Shown here: positions 56,491 to 64,000 of the stretch, piece by piece
Numbering within the stretch: the first letter of the stretch is position 1
How the letters are laid out: each line of letters begins with the position of its first letter
NCBI GenBank assembly: GCA_948465565.1
Contig: CAOJXR010000003.1
Coordinates: 1 to 64,000 of the forward strand
Source: an uncultured Clostridium sp.
GTDB lineage: Bacteria > Bacillota > Clostridia > TANB77 > CAG-508
DNA: 64,000 bases
Direction of reading: 5' to 3'
Notes under the pieces: generated by a model
The model's input: only the letters and a program-made list of their open reading frames with translations
What the model was told of the DNA's origin: nothing
Databases searched by the model: none
Made by a program: the position numbers and the translations under genes

Positions 56491-57720
56491 ATGAAATTTA
56501 TTAGATTTTTTATTTGCTTTATTTTAATTATGATGCTTGTTCCAAATCTAGTTATTGCGGATGATTTTGATGAACCTACAACGTTTGATATATCTACTCT
56601 TACAGTTTCTGCTGATGCAACTCAAGAGCCTAAGATATCTTCTAGAAGAGCTATCGTTATGGAAAGAAATTCTAAAGCTGTTTTATATGAAAAGAATTCT
56701 CTTGACGTTTGTAAAATGGCTTCTACTACAAAAATTATGACCTGTATTATTATTTTAGAAAACTGTGACTTATCTTCGGGAGTTACTGTATCTCGTTTTG
56801 CTGCTTCTACATATGGTTCAAGACTAGGTCTTCATACTGATGATTCTATTACTGTGCAAGATTTACTTTATGGTTTGATGCTTTGCTCTGGAAATGATGC
56901 TGCTGTATGTCTTGCTGAATTTTGTGGTGGCTCTGTTGAGGGTTTTGCTGATATGATGAATGCAAAGGCAAAGGAACTTGGACTAGAATCAACTCACTTT
57001 GTTACTCCTCATGGTTTAGATAATGATAATCACTATACTACTGCATATGATTTTGCTATTTTAACTGATTATGCCTTGAATAATCCACTTTTTGTTCAAA
57101 TTGTGGGGACAAAATACTATACAGTTTCAATAAATGGTTCTCCTAAGGATATTCATAATACTAATCCATTACTTGGCAATCTTTCTTCTGTTTATGGCGT
57201 TAAGACTGGGTATACAAGTCAAGCAGGTAGATGCTTAATTTCGGCTGCTAAACAAGATAATCTCGATATTATTGTTGTTGTTTTTGGCTCTGATACTAGT
57301 AATATTAGAAATAATGATTCTGCTACTTTAATTAATTATGCTTTTACAAATTTTGAGGCTGTTGATTTTGCTGAACTTGTTAATGCTAAGTTTTTAGATT
57401 ATAAAGATTATGTTTTGCCATATACATCTATTTTAAAGGGCGATTCTTCTAAACTTTCACCTAAACTTGGTGAACTTCCTTTGAAATTTTATCCTGTAAG
57501 AAAAAATTTAACTGGTTCTCTTTCTGTTACTTTGGATGAGTTTGATTTGGAGGCACCTATTATGGAAAGTCAGTCTATCGCTGAGATTTCAGTTTTTATT
57601 GAAAAAAATAAAGTTTTTAGTACTAATATTGTTTCTTCATCATATATTAGTAAAAAGAGTTCTTTTGATTATTTGAATTATTTTATTTTGAATTACAAAA
57701 ATTTTTACCAAATATCTTAA
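56491..57720 (+). CDS. D-alanyl-D-alanine carboxypeptidase (DacF/PBP5 type)
   Basis: This 409-aa secreted or membrane-bound penicillin-binding protein has a signal peptide (FIRFFICFILIMMLVPNLVI) and the S11 serine-peptidase motifs STTK (near residue 77), SGND (near 133) and KTGYTSQAG (near 240), followed by a beta-rich C-terminal domain. It trims the terminal D-Ala from peptidoglycan stem peptides; the DacF group acts in sporulation, but a vegetative role cannot be excluded. GAGGTG precedes the ATG. Confidence 0.93.
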   Translation: MKFIRFFICFILIMMLVPNLVIADDFDEPTTFDISTLTVSADATQEPKISSRRAIVMERNSKAVLYEKNSLDVCKMASTTKIMTCIIILENCDLSSGVTVSRFAASTYGSRLGLHTDDSITVQDLLYGLMLCSGNDAAVCLAEFCGGSVEGFADMMNAKAKELGLESTHFVTPHGLDNDNHYTTAYDFAILTDYALNNPLFVQIVGTKYYTVSINGSPKDIHNTNPLLGNLSSVYGVKTGYTSQAGRCLISAAKQDNLDIIVVVFGSDTSNIRNNDSATLINYAFTNFEAVDFAELVNAKFLDYKDYVLPYTSILKGDSSKLSPKLGELPLKFYPVRKNLTGSLSVTLDEFDLEAPIMESQSIAEISVFIEKNKVFSTNIVSSSYISKKSSFDYLNYFILNYKNFYQIS

Positions 57721-57727
57721 TAATCGC

Positions 57728-57756
57728 TTGACTTTTGTGGCTATTTTTGTTATCAT
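57728..57756 (+). promoter_or_regulatory. Putative promoter of the tRNA pair
   Basis: TTGACT (57728-57733), 17-base spacer, TATCAT (57751-57756), about 85 bases before tRNA-Gly. Confidence 0.45.
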
Positions 57757-57840
57757 ATTTTTGCTGTGATTTGCAAAAATAGCTTAGTCGATACAATATT
57801 TGTTGCAAATTATGTATTTTTAATATGATAGTTTATTTAT

Positions 57841-57914
57841 GCAGGTATAGTTTAGTGGTAAAATAAGACCTTGCCAAGGTTTAGTTACGGGTCCGATTCC
57901 CGTTACCTGCTCCA
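57841..57914 (+). tRNA. tRNA-Gly (anticodon GCC)
   Basis: Acceptor GCAGGTA/TACCTGC, anticodon loop TTGCCAA (GCC at 57873-57875), T-loop GTCCGATTCC and an encoded CCA end. Complete cloverleaf. Confidence 0.96.
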
Positions 57915-57924
57915 TTATTTTTAT

Positions 57925-57998
57925 GGCGATATAGCCAAGTGGTAAGGCACGAGTCTGCAAAACTCTGATCCCCGGTTCAAATCCGGGTGTCGCCTCCA
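57925..57998 (+). tRNA. tRNA-Cys (anticodon GCA)
   Basis: Acceptor GGCGATA/TGTCGCC (one G-U pair), anticodon loop CTGCAAA (GCA at 57957-57959), T-loop GGTTCAAATCC and encoded CCA. Eleven bases after tRNA-Gly, probably one transcript. Confidence 0.96.
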
Positions 57999-58000
57999 AT

Positions 58001-58046
58001 AAAAAACCGAGAAAATATTGATATATCAATGATTTCTCGGTTTTTT
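58001..58046 (+). terminator. Terminator after the tRNA pair
   Basis: AAAAAACCGAGAAA and TTTCTCGGTTTTTT, 14-bp perfect stem followed by an A/T-rich tail. The bases from here to 58182 hold no recognisable feature. Confidence 0.88.
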
Positions 58047-58182
58047 ATATGTTTTTGTGTCAAAATAAGAATGTAGTGTTTTCAGTACTTTCAAAGCTTA
58101 GAAAAGTGAAAAATGATTTTATATAGTTTTTCTTTAGCAATTGTCTTTTTCCTCTTCTATTACTATTAGGTAATTTATCAAA

Positions 58183-58440
58183 CTAAAATCTAATTAAAAG
58201 TTCTTTATCTTTTAATGGATTGCTGCTTTTAAATCCAAAAGCCCATTTTACAAATTGGTAATAAAATAAATAATACTCATTATCTATTTTATTGTCTGTT
58301 CTATATAACAAAATGGTTTGAACATTATTCTAATTTTTATATTACTTGTTTTTATATAATCAAAAAACAAATTCATTACTTCTATATATTTTTCTAAATA
58401 GCTTTCTGTTACTTTAGACCATTTAAAACTAAATATAATA
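58183..58440 (-). pseudogene. Remnant of a DUF3800-like protein
   Basis: Two frames read together give a continuous protein end: WSKVTESYLEKYIEVMNLFF and DYIKTSNIKIRIMF in one frame, then LLYRTDNKIDNEYYLFYYQF and VKWAFGFKSSNP up to the stop at 58183 in another. The pattern KIRIMF ... EYYLFYYQFVKWAFG matches the C-terminal half of DUF3800 proteins as I remember them. The N-terminal half, with its YVDESG motif, is absent and a terminator hairpin lies where it should be. Broken by at least one frameshift plus truncation. Confidence 0.55.
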
Positions 58441-58462
58441 TAATTGAAAAAAATTTTTTCAA

Positions 58463-58497
58463 AACTAAAAAGAAGTGCTTTGCACTTCTTTTTAGTT
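58463..58497 (-). terminator. Terminator after the small RHH-like gene
   Basis: AACTAAAAAGAAGTGC and GCACTTCTTTTTAGTT, 16-bp perfect stem with a three-base loop, overlapping the stop codon of the gene at 58492. Confidence 0.85.
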
Positions 58498-58689
58498 TTC
58501 ATCTTCTTCATCAACAATTTTCATATTTTTCAGAGAGTATTTTATACAATCATTTATAAACTCATTTATTGAAGGTAAATTATAGTCTAATACAGTTCTT
58601 TTTATTGTCTCCAACAAATCTGATTCGATTCTACATGTAAATTGTTCATAATCTCTTTTCTTTTTGTGCTTTATAACAAAATCTGGCAT
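58492..58689 (-). CDS. Small ribbon-helix-helix-like protein
   Basis: This 65-aa protein starts MPDFVIKHKKKRDYEQF and continues with TCRIESDLLETIKRTVLDYN, PSINEFINDCIKYSLKNM. The beta strand followed by two helices is the ribbon-helix-helix DNA-binding plan seen in plasmid copy-control and antitoxin proteins. GAGGTG lies before the ATG at 58689 and favours it over a start three codons upstream. No partner toxin is adjacent; it precedes the secretion-like genes read in the same direction. Confidence 0.7.
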   Translation of the reverse strand: MPDFVIKHKKKRDYEQFTCRIESDLLETIKRTVLDYNLPSINEFINDCIKYSLKNMKIVDEEDEN

Positions 58690-58776
58690 TTCCTTCACCT
58701 CGTTTTTATTTTATTATACTCTCAAACTGTTGTATATATTCAGCCATATTCTGTTTGCCAGTTTATGTTATAAAAG

Positions 58777-61700
58777 TTATAAATTACGTAATCTTTCTAA
58801 AACCTTATCTATATCATATAAATCTTCTCCTGATATTTCTGATGCTTTCTCGCTTAAAGTTAGAAGTGCATCAAGATTTTTTGCGAATTCTATAGTCTTT
58901 CTTGAAATTGTTTGTGTTGGAGCTTTGCTACTAACTCCTTTTGAAGCTTTTTGCATATCTTTTACAATTTTATCTATATTCATTCCTGATGTTGGTGTTC
59001 CTTGTTTTGGTGCATTTGGATTGTCTGTTCCTGATGCTGATTTTATAGGAGATTCTCCTGATCTCTGAATGCCGCCATTCGGATTTAATGTGTCGTTTGC
59101 GTTTAAACTGTGTACTTGCTCTGTTATTGTTTCGTCTTCTACTTTTAGAGTCATATCCTTTCCTGCTACGACTCGTGCTTTACTTTCTTGCTCTCTTCTT
59201 CTGCCTTCTTCTATCTCTTTTTGGACTTTTTCGACGAACTCTTTGCTCATCTCTATTCCTTCACCTTTTTTAGCTAGCACTGCATTTATTTCTTTTGCAA
59301 TTCCTTCTAAATCTTGTTGTCCTATTCTTTCTGCATTAACATCAAACATAGGTACTTTTGATTTGTAATTTTGTACTGCTTTATATATATCCTTTTCTGA
59401 TAACGGTTTTGATAATATTTGTGCCATCCTTGATAATTCTTTGTCTTTCTTATCTTGTAATACCTTTAAGAATTCAGGATCTATATTTTCTGCTTCTGAG
59501 ATTTGTTCATCAAGTTTTCCAACAATTTCTTTATATAATTGTTCTATTTCTATTTCTTTTTGTTGTGCTTCAGCTAACAATTCTGCATATGCAGTAGCTT
59601 CTTCTACTCCACCAGTTTCAAGTATTTGTTCTATGTCTTTTTTACTTGTAGCAAATTTTAATTTGCTTAAGTTCATTTTTGTATTAAGTACTTTTTTAGC
59701 TTCTGGCGACATTTGCGCTTTTCTTTCTTGTTCTGCTTTTAATTGCTGTTTACGTATTTCTTCAGGTGTTTGTTTTTTCTTACTAGCTTCTTCTTTATAT
59801 TCTATGTCTAGCGCATTAAACCTTCTCTTCAACTTATCTGCTGATTGCTTATTTCGTGGCTGGATAGCATATAATGCAAATCTCATTCCTTCTGGTGCTG
59901 TTTTTGGTACCATTCCATCTTTTTTAGCTTGTTTTATTGTTTTTATTACTTTATCTCTTGAACTAACTGTTGATGATAAAACATGAATTCCAAGTTTTGG
60001 CTCTACTATTAGCATTGGGACTACAAGTGCTCCTTTTAATGCTGTAAGTGCCATATCTTTTCCTACGGATAACCCTGTTATAGCTCCTTCTACCATTTGT
60101 TGTCTTGCCTTTTTCTTTTCTTCTTTTTCTTTCTGCTTATATTGTGCTTCTTTTTGTTTATTTCCTCTATCTATATTTTCGGCTTCTGCATATATACCTG
60201 AACGTAGTTCGTCTCTCATTCTTGATAATCCTCGTCCAGCTCTAGAAGCTGCATTTCCTATTGGTTTGGCTACTGTATTTCCTAAAAAGTTTCCATATTT
60301 TTTAGTTACATTTACTGCTTGTTTCCCTATTCCTTTTGCTAGTAACATCTTTGGCAATAATTCGTCAACAGATAGTTTGGCTGTATTTTTTCCACCTGTG
60401 AAACCAAATACTTTTCTCCAAATAGGGTCCATTTTAACCATGAAGTGTAAGAATATAAATGCTATAAATATTCCAATTAAAGATGTTTCTGTTAATTTTA
60501 ATACTATTTGTATAAATATCGTGTATATCAGTGCGTGGACTGATTGTAGAGATACAGAATATGCAAAATCTTTTAATAAGTTTGATAGAGTTTCACCTTT
60601 TCCTCTACCTTTTTTATTAACTTTTTCAAGTGCATATGCCACACCAATAAATGGTGATAATAAGGCTAAGATTATTACAGTTAGGAACCTTTTAAAGTAT
60701 ACTATTAAGAATCTTATTCCATAATATACTAATATTATGTACATTGTCATTCCTGCAAATCCACTAGTAAACTTTAGTTCATATGCTTTACTTCTAACTG
60801 ATTCGTATAATGATATTTCTGTTCCATCTTCATATTTTGGAATTACCCAACTTATAAATGTTTCATTTGCAGCAATAATTCCATACATTATATAACTGAT
60901 TACAAATATAATTATAAATCCGCCTAGCCAGCTTAGTAGCATTTGTTTATATACCGCTTTTTTCTCTGTTGCAGATGTTAACGCTATTTGAATTCCTAAG
61001 TAAATTAAGATAAGTAACATTATAATGATTGCTAATATTCTAAATAAGTAATACCATGATGCAACATTAGTTTTTATGGTATAAATTATTCCATCTTTAT
61101 CAACTACTGCTCCTCCTGCTGATTCAAGGTTGAAGAAGTTTATGTCTAGTATTGGTATTTTATTGTATACAATGTTTTCAATAGTTACATTTGCTTTTGA
61201 ACTTGTTCTTAATTGTACATTTCCTCCGATGTCTGCAACTGCTTGCACTCCTTCACTGATATATCCTTCATCTCCTGGATTTCCAGTTGCTTGTGATGTT
61301 GTCTGTTGTGTTTGGTTTTCTTCAAGTTCTCTGTCAATATCATCTATTGTTTCTGGGTCTTTTTGCCAATCGTCAACTCTTTGATCTGTTACTCCTGTTA
61401 CACTATTTACAATTCCGTCAACTACAAATCGTTCAACTATCGCAGTCCATCCAACAACTACTATTCTTATTCCTAATGTTAGTATTCCAACTAAGTAATC
61501 TAATATTTCTGTAAGCATAGATACTATCCATTTTCCAAATGAAGCTGATGCTTTATATCCTTGTATTTTGGCAATACCTGAATAAATAAAACCATTTTCA
61601 TCATATATGCTTAGATTTTCTTCCTCTAATTCTCCACCTGCTATAGTTCCTGATGGGTTTACATCTACTGAATTTTTTAGTCTTATTGCAATTGCTCCTT

Positions 61701-62238
61701 CGCTTGAGCTTCCTGGGGTCATTCTTGAACATGCATTATGTACATTCATTGGTGTACCACCGAAGTTAGCATGTTTTCCATCTCCTGCATACATTTCGGC
61801 GTGACCTTCTACAATTAATATATCTCCTGGTTGTAATTCTTCTCCTGATACATCATCAAAATATTCGTTTCCACCTTTTAAGTTATTATATGATGTTGTT
61901 GAACTTGGGCTAAATCCGAAATCATATATGTCTACACCTAATGCATTATAATAAATCCAATGCACAAAACATGTACAACATCCATAGAATGTTCCTGAAC
62001 CTTCTGAGCCTCCACTCCACCAACATGTAGAGTTTCCGTTTAGACTTTTTAGATTACTTGTAGTGTAACTACTTTGCGATGCATATTTTCCAACATAATC
62101 TATTGCCCATTGTGATGCATATTCTCCACATTGAACATCATATCCACGGGCTAAACAAGACGTCAAAGAAGATAGTGTGATATACACTATTAAGTAAATT
62201 ACTATTAACTTTTTAAATGCGCTTTTTATTTTTTTCAT
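58777..62238 (-). CDS. Type IV secretion-like protein: NlpC/P60-like hydrolase fused to a VirB6/TrbL-like membrane domain
   Basis: This 1153-aa protein starts with a signal sequence ending LTSC, a possible lipobox. Residues about 35-200 form a cysteine peptidase/amidase-like domain with FYGCCTCFVHWIYYN and GDILIVEGHAEMYAGDGKH (Cys and His). Residues about 230-280 and 390-630 hold eight or so membrane helices, with YLFRILAIIIMLLILIYLGI and FLTVIILALLSPFIGVAYAL resembling VirB6/TrbL channel proteins. From about 650 to the end is a charged, coiled-coil cytoplasmic tail. Conjugation systems of Gram-positives need a wall hydrolase and a VirB6-like channel; here both appear in one chain. No VirB4 or coupling protein is visible before the window ends. 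Confidence 0.75.
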   Translation of the reverse strand: MKKIKSAFKKLIVIYLIVYITLSSLTSCLARGYDVQCGEYASQWAIDYVGKYASQSSYTTSNLKSLNGNSTCWWSGGSEGSGTFYGCCTCFVHWIYYNALGVDIYDFGFSPSSTTSYNNLKGGNEYFDDVSGEELQPGDILIVEGHAEMYAGDGKHANFGGTPMNVHNACSRMTPGSSSEGAIAIRLKNSVDVNPSGTIAGGELEEENLSIYDENGFIYSGIAKIQGYKASASFGKWIVSMLTEILDYLVGILTLGIRIVVVGWTAIVERFVVDGIVNSVTGVTDQRVDDWQKDPETIDDIDRELEENQTQQTTSQATGNPGDEGYISEGVQAVADIGGNVQLRTSSKANVTIENIVYNKIPILDINFFNLESAGGAVVDKDGIIYTIKTNVASWYYLFRILAIIIMLLILIYLGIQIALTSATEKKAVYKQMLLSWLGGFIIIFVISYIMYGIIAANETFISWVIPKYEDGTEISLYESVRSKAYELKFTSGFAGMTMYIILVYYGIRFLIVYFKRFLTVIILALLSPFIGVAYALEKVNKKGRGKGETLSNLLKDFAYSVSLQSVHALIYTIFIQIVLKLTETSLIGIFIAFIFLHFMVKMDPIWRKVFGFTGGKNTAKLSVDELLPKMLLAKGIGKQAVNVTKKYGNFLGNTVAKPIGNAASRAGRGLSRMRDELRSGIYAEAENIDRGNKQKEAQYKQKEKEEKKKARQQMVEGAITGLSVGKDMALTALKGALVVPMLIVEPKLGIHVLSSTVSSRDKVIKTIKQAKKDGMVPKTAPEGMRFALYAIQPRNKQSADKLKRRFNALDIEYKEEASKKKQTPEEIRKQQLKAEQERKAQMSPEAKKVLNTKMNLSKLKFATSKKDIEQILETGGVEEATAYAELLAEAQQKEIEIEQLYKEIVGKLDEQISEAENIDPEFLKVLQDKKDKELSRMAQILSKPLSEKDIYKAVQNYKSKVPMFDVNAERIGQQDLEGIAKEINAVLAKKGEGIEMSKEFVEKVQKEIEEGRRREQESKARVVAGKDMTLKVEDETITEQVHSLNANDTLNPNGGIQRSGESPIKSASGTDNPNAPKQGTPTSGMNIDKIVKDMQKASKGVSSKAPTQTISRKTIEFAKNLDALLTLSEKASEISGEDLYDIDKVLERLRNL

Positions 62239-62250
62239 TTACTTTTCCCC

Positions 62251-63765
62251 TTAAAATTCTATCTTTGCTTTGTTCCCATCATATTCAATAATATTTGTGT
62301 CTCTATTATATCCTGTTATTTCGAAATTGTCTTCTCCTGTAATTAAACTCTCTGTTTTTCTTGTTTCAGCATTATACATGTATATTCCTTGTCCATACAC
62401 ACTATAAACTAGGTGAATGTCATCTGCCCAAACATATTTATATATTCTGATTGATTCGTCAAACTCATTTTTTGGATATTCTCCATCTTTTGATTCTATT
62501 CTAATTTGCGTTCTGTCTGTTCCTTCTCCATTTATTTGAATAACAAATTTTTCACTATAATGTAATGGGTCTTCTTCTTTTAAATAATTATCATTGTACA
62601 TTCCTGATTGCATCATTCTTTTTTTCTCTGTTTGTACAAATAAATTTTGATTTAGTTTATAATATACGTCTGTTAGTTTTTCTTCTTGGTTTCTTAAATT
62701 ACCTTTATAATTTTCGAATATTTGTATTCCTTCTTTTTCATATGATGAAAAAGTTATTCTTACGCCCTTTAGGCTATAACATATATCTACATAATTTGTG
62801 TTATATATGTATGAGTCATAATCTGGCCAAATATCTGTGATTTTATATATAAAATCGTTTGTGTCTTTGTTTTGATTATATTCTTTTACAAGGTTTTCAA
62901 ATTCTGTGTAATCTATATCATAATTTGGATATATTGAAATTGCATCATTTGTGAAGTATATGTAAAAGTCTTTTGTTCTGTATCCGATTATTCCTGTGTC
63001 TTTATATGATGTTCCAAGTTCTGATTCTATTTGTGCTAGGTTACTACCAACTTTATAGTCTTGTACAACATTTTTCTTATACTTGTTTGTAAATACTATG
63101 TTATATACTTTTCCTTGTATTTCTCTTATTTCATATCCTTCGTCAAAATATATTTTGTATTTGTCATAAGTGCTCTCATGTGTACCTAAATTGACTCTTG
63201 AAAGATCCCACTTTGCATTTATTAGACTTTGTAATTCATTTGAGTTTATGTCTAATTTCAATGTTTCGACTTTTAATTCATTGTCTTTACTTTTTCTTGA
63301 GTCTTCGTTTTTGAAATAATCTTTTTGTCCATTTATAAGTACTTCATTTATTGTATTTTTTGAACATTTTACTGCTATTGTAATTTTCTTTCCATTATCA
63401 ATTATTCTGAAACTTTTGAATTTCATTACTCTTGCGATTTTTTCATAAAAGTTTGTGAAATATGTTTCTTTTGATTCTTCACCTTGATATAGTGGATATT
63501 TAAAACTTACATATATATCGGTGTCGTAGTCTTCTACTTTTGAGTCTTCCATTGATATGTATGTACTTTCTAAGTATGCAACAACCTCTTGTACAGTTGT
63601 TAAGTCCTTATTTAAATTTTCTTGAACTGTTTTTGTGTCAACTTGTTTTGCTTTTTTCTTTGTTGGACTTAGTGCTACACCTAAAATGATTATGAATACA
63701 AAGGCAGCGATACATGTAATAATTATTTTTTGTTTTTTAGTTAGTATTTTTTTCTTTTTTTTCAT
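62251..63765 (-). CDS. Membrane-anchored extracellular protein of unknown function
   Basis: This 504-aa protein starts MKKKKKILTKKQ, with one helix (IIITCIAAFVFIIILGVAL) and a long extracellular part rich in beta strands and Tyr/Asn. The C-terminal half (IRIYKYVWADDIHLVYSVYG and QGIYMYNAETRKTESLI) resembles beta-propeller blades. The ATG at 63765 lies ten bases after AAGGAG; starts upstream at 63774 and 63819 are less well placed. It ends 12 bases before the secretion-like gene and is probably co-transcribed with it. No family recognised. Confidence 0.75.
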   Translation of the reverse strand: MKKKKKILTKKQKIIITCIAAFVFIIILGVALSPTKKKAKQVDTKTVQENLNKDLTTVQEVVAYLESTYISMEDSKVEDYDTDIYVSFKYPLYQGEESKETYFTNFYEKIARVMKFKSFRIIDNGKKITIAVKCSKNTINEVLINGQKDYFKNEDSRKSKDNELKVETLKLDINSNELQSLINAKWDLSRVNLGTHESTYDKYKIYFDEGYEIREIQGKVYNIVFTNKYKKNVVQDYKVGSNLAQIESELGTSYKDTGIIGYRTKDFYIYFTNDAISIYPNYDIDYTEFENLVKEYNQNKDTNDFIYKITDIWPDYDSYIYNTNYVDICYSLKGVRITFSSYEKEGIQIFENYKGNLRNQEEKLTDVYYKLNQNLFVQTEKKRMMQSGMYNDNYLKEEDPLHYSEKFVIQINGEGTDRTQIRIESKDGEYPKNEFDESIRIYKYVWADDIHLVYSVYGQGIYMYNAETRKTESLITGEDNFEITGYNRDTNIIEYDGNKAKIEF

Positions 63766-63887
63766 TTTTTGCATCACTCCTTTATATTTCGTTCTAATAT
63801 ATTTGTATAACTTTGTCAAAAATTCGTTAGCGAATTGCTCAACAATTTGATTTTTTACAATCTAATATAATTATATAATTTAATGTC

Positions 63888-64000
63888 TTACATTCTTCTT
63901 AAATATGGATATTTCGCATATCTTGAATTTGCAAATTGAAGTTTTAATGTTACTTCTTGATTGTTTTCATATTTTATCTTTAACTCGGAAATTATATAAT
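63888..64000 (-). CDS. C-terminal end of an unidentified gene (continues beyond window)
   Basis: An open minus-strand frame enters from the window end and stops at 63888, encoding a tail with ISELKIKYENNQEVTLKLQF and NSRYAKYPYLRRM. It is upstream of, and in the same direction as, the two secretion-like genes, so it is likely part of that cluster. Too short to identify. Confidence 0.5.
   Translation of the reverse strand, partial: YIISELKIKYENNQEVTLKLQFANSRYAKYPYLRRM

Noticed and set aside
57820..58029. Minus-strand open frame with ATPGFEPGIRVLQTRALPLG across the tRNA pair
   Set aside because: It is the antisense translation of tRNA-Cys and tRNA-Gly, a known false annotation pattern.
58284..58517. 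77-codon open frame next to the small RHH-like gene
   Set aside because: Its 5' part runs through the terminator hairpin and the RHH gene end. Only the internal part has protein-like sequence, which is better explained as the DUF3800 remnant.

Overview
The window is low-GC (about 30% by eye), with TTA/AAA/GAA-type codon use and Gram-positive signals (AGGAGG ribosome sites, Rho-independent hairpins, GatCAB, CarD, split rpoB and rpoC). Sporulation genes (sigG, ylmC, spoIVFA/spoIVFB) together with LL-diaminopimelate aminotransferase (dapL) and diaminopimelate epimerase (dapF) point to a spore-forming anaerobic clostridium, probably gut-associated (AdhE fermentation, reverse rubrerythrin, large adhesins). 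The species cannot be named from sequence alone. Most genes lie on the minus strand.

Layout. 1-0.75 kb: 5' part of a BspA-type leucine-rich-repeat surface protein whose N-terminus carries a (GA)27 dinucleotide tract. 1.1-7.3 kb: dapL, sporulation block (two small ORFs, spoIVFA, spoIVFB; divergent ylmC; sigG), reverse rubrerythrin, dapF. 7.3-15.7 kb: MBL hydrolase, SDR, patatin, MscS channel, sortase, CarD, dUTPase, adhE. 15.7-17.2 kb: accessory patch with a ParE/RelE-type toxin-antitoxin pair between two copies of a hairpin repeat, plus a GC-rich orphan gene. 17.3-23.1 kb: G5 transglycosylase, lemA and a gatC-nucleotidase-gatA-gatB operon. 23.2-24.7 kb: two GC-rich paralogous secreted proteins. 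24.7-34.9 kb: unknown gene, hslO, rpoC, rpoB (with a structured leader) and rpsT. 34.9-41.6 kb: small membrane proteins, Rpn-type nuclease, AI-2E exporter family, yraN, and dprA and comM, each broken by one inserted base. 41.6-56.3 kb: three tandem giant thioester-domain surface proteins (1418, 1676 and 1530 aa) with a probable type I toxin-antitoxin module between the first and second. 56.5-64 kb: D,D-carboxypeptidase, tRNA-Gly, tRNA-Cys, a DUF3800 remnant, a small RHH-like protein, and a type IV secretion-like protein fusing an NlpC/P60-like hydrolase to a VirB6/TrbL-like membrane domain.

How it fits together. Housekeeping operons (transcription, tRNA amidation, lysine/peptidoglycan precursor synthesis, spore sigma control) are interleaved with surface and accessory modules. 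The surface theme is strong: a slippage-prone BspA-like protein, a sortase, and three thioester adhesins with an unusual S-I-x-T-G (or related) C-terminal signal. Less expected signals are: the GA tract, in which a one-unit change either way truncates the protein; a family of three intergenic palindromes with a conserved centre but copy-specific complementary arms; a 39-aa hydrophobic peptide with a convergent antisense promoter, bounded by perfect 22-bp direct repeats; and adjacent frameshifts in two competence genes. No CRISPR array, rRNA gene or complete insertion sequence was seen.
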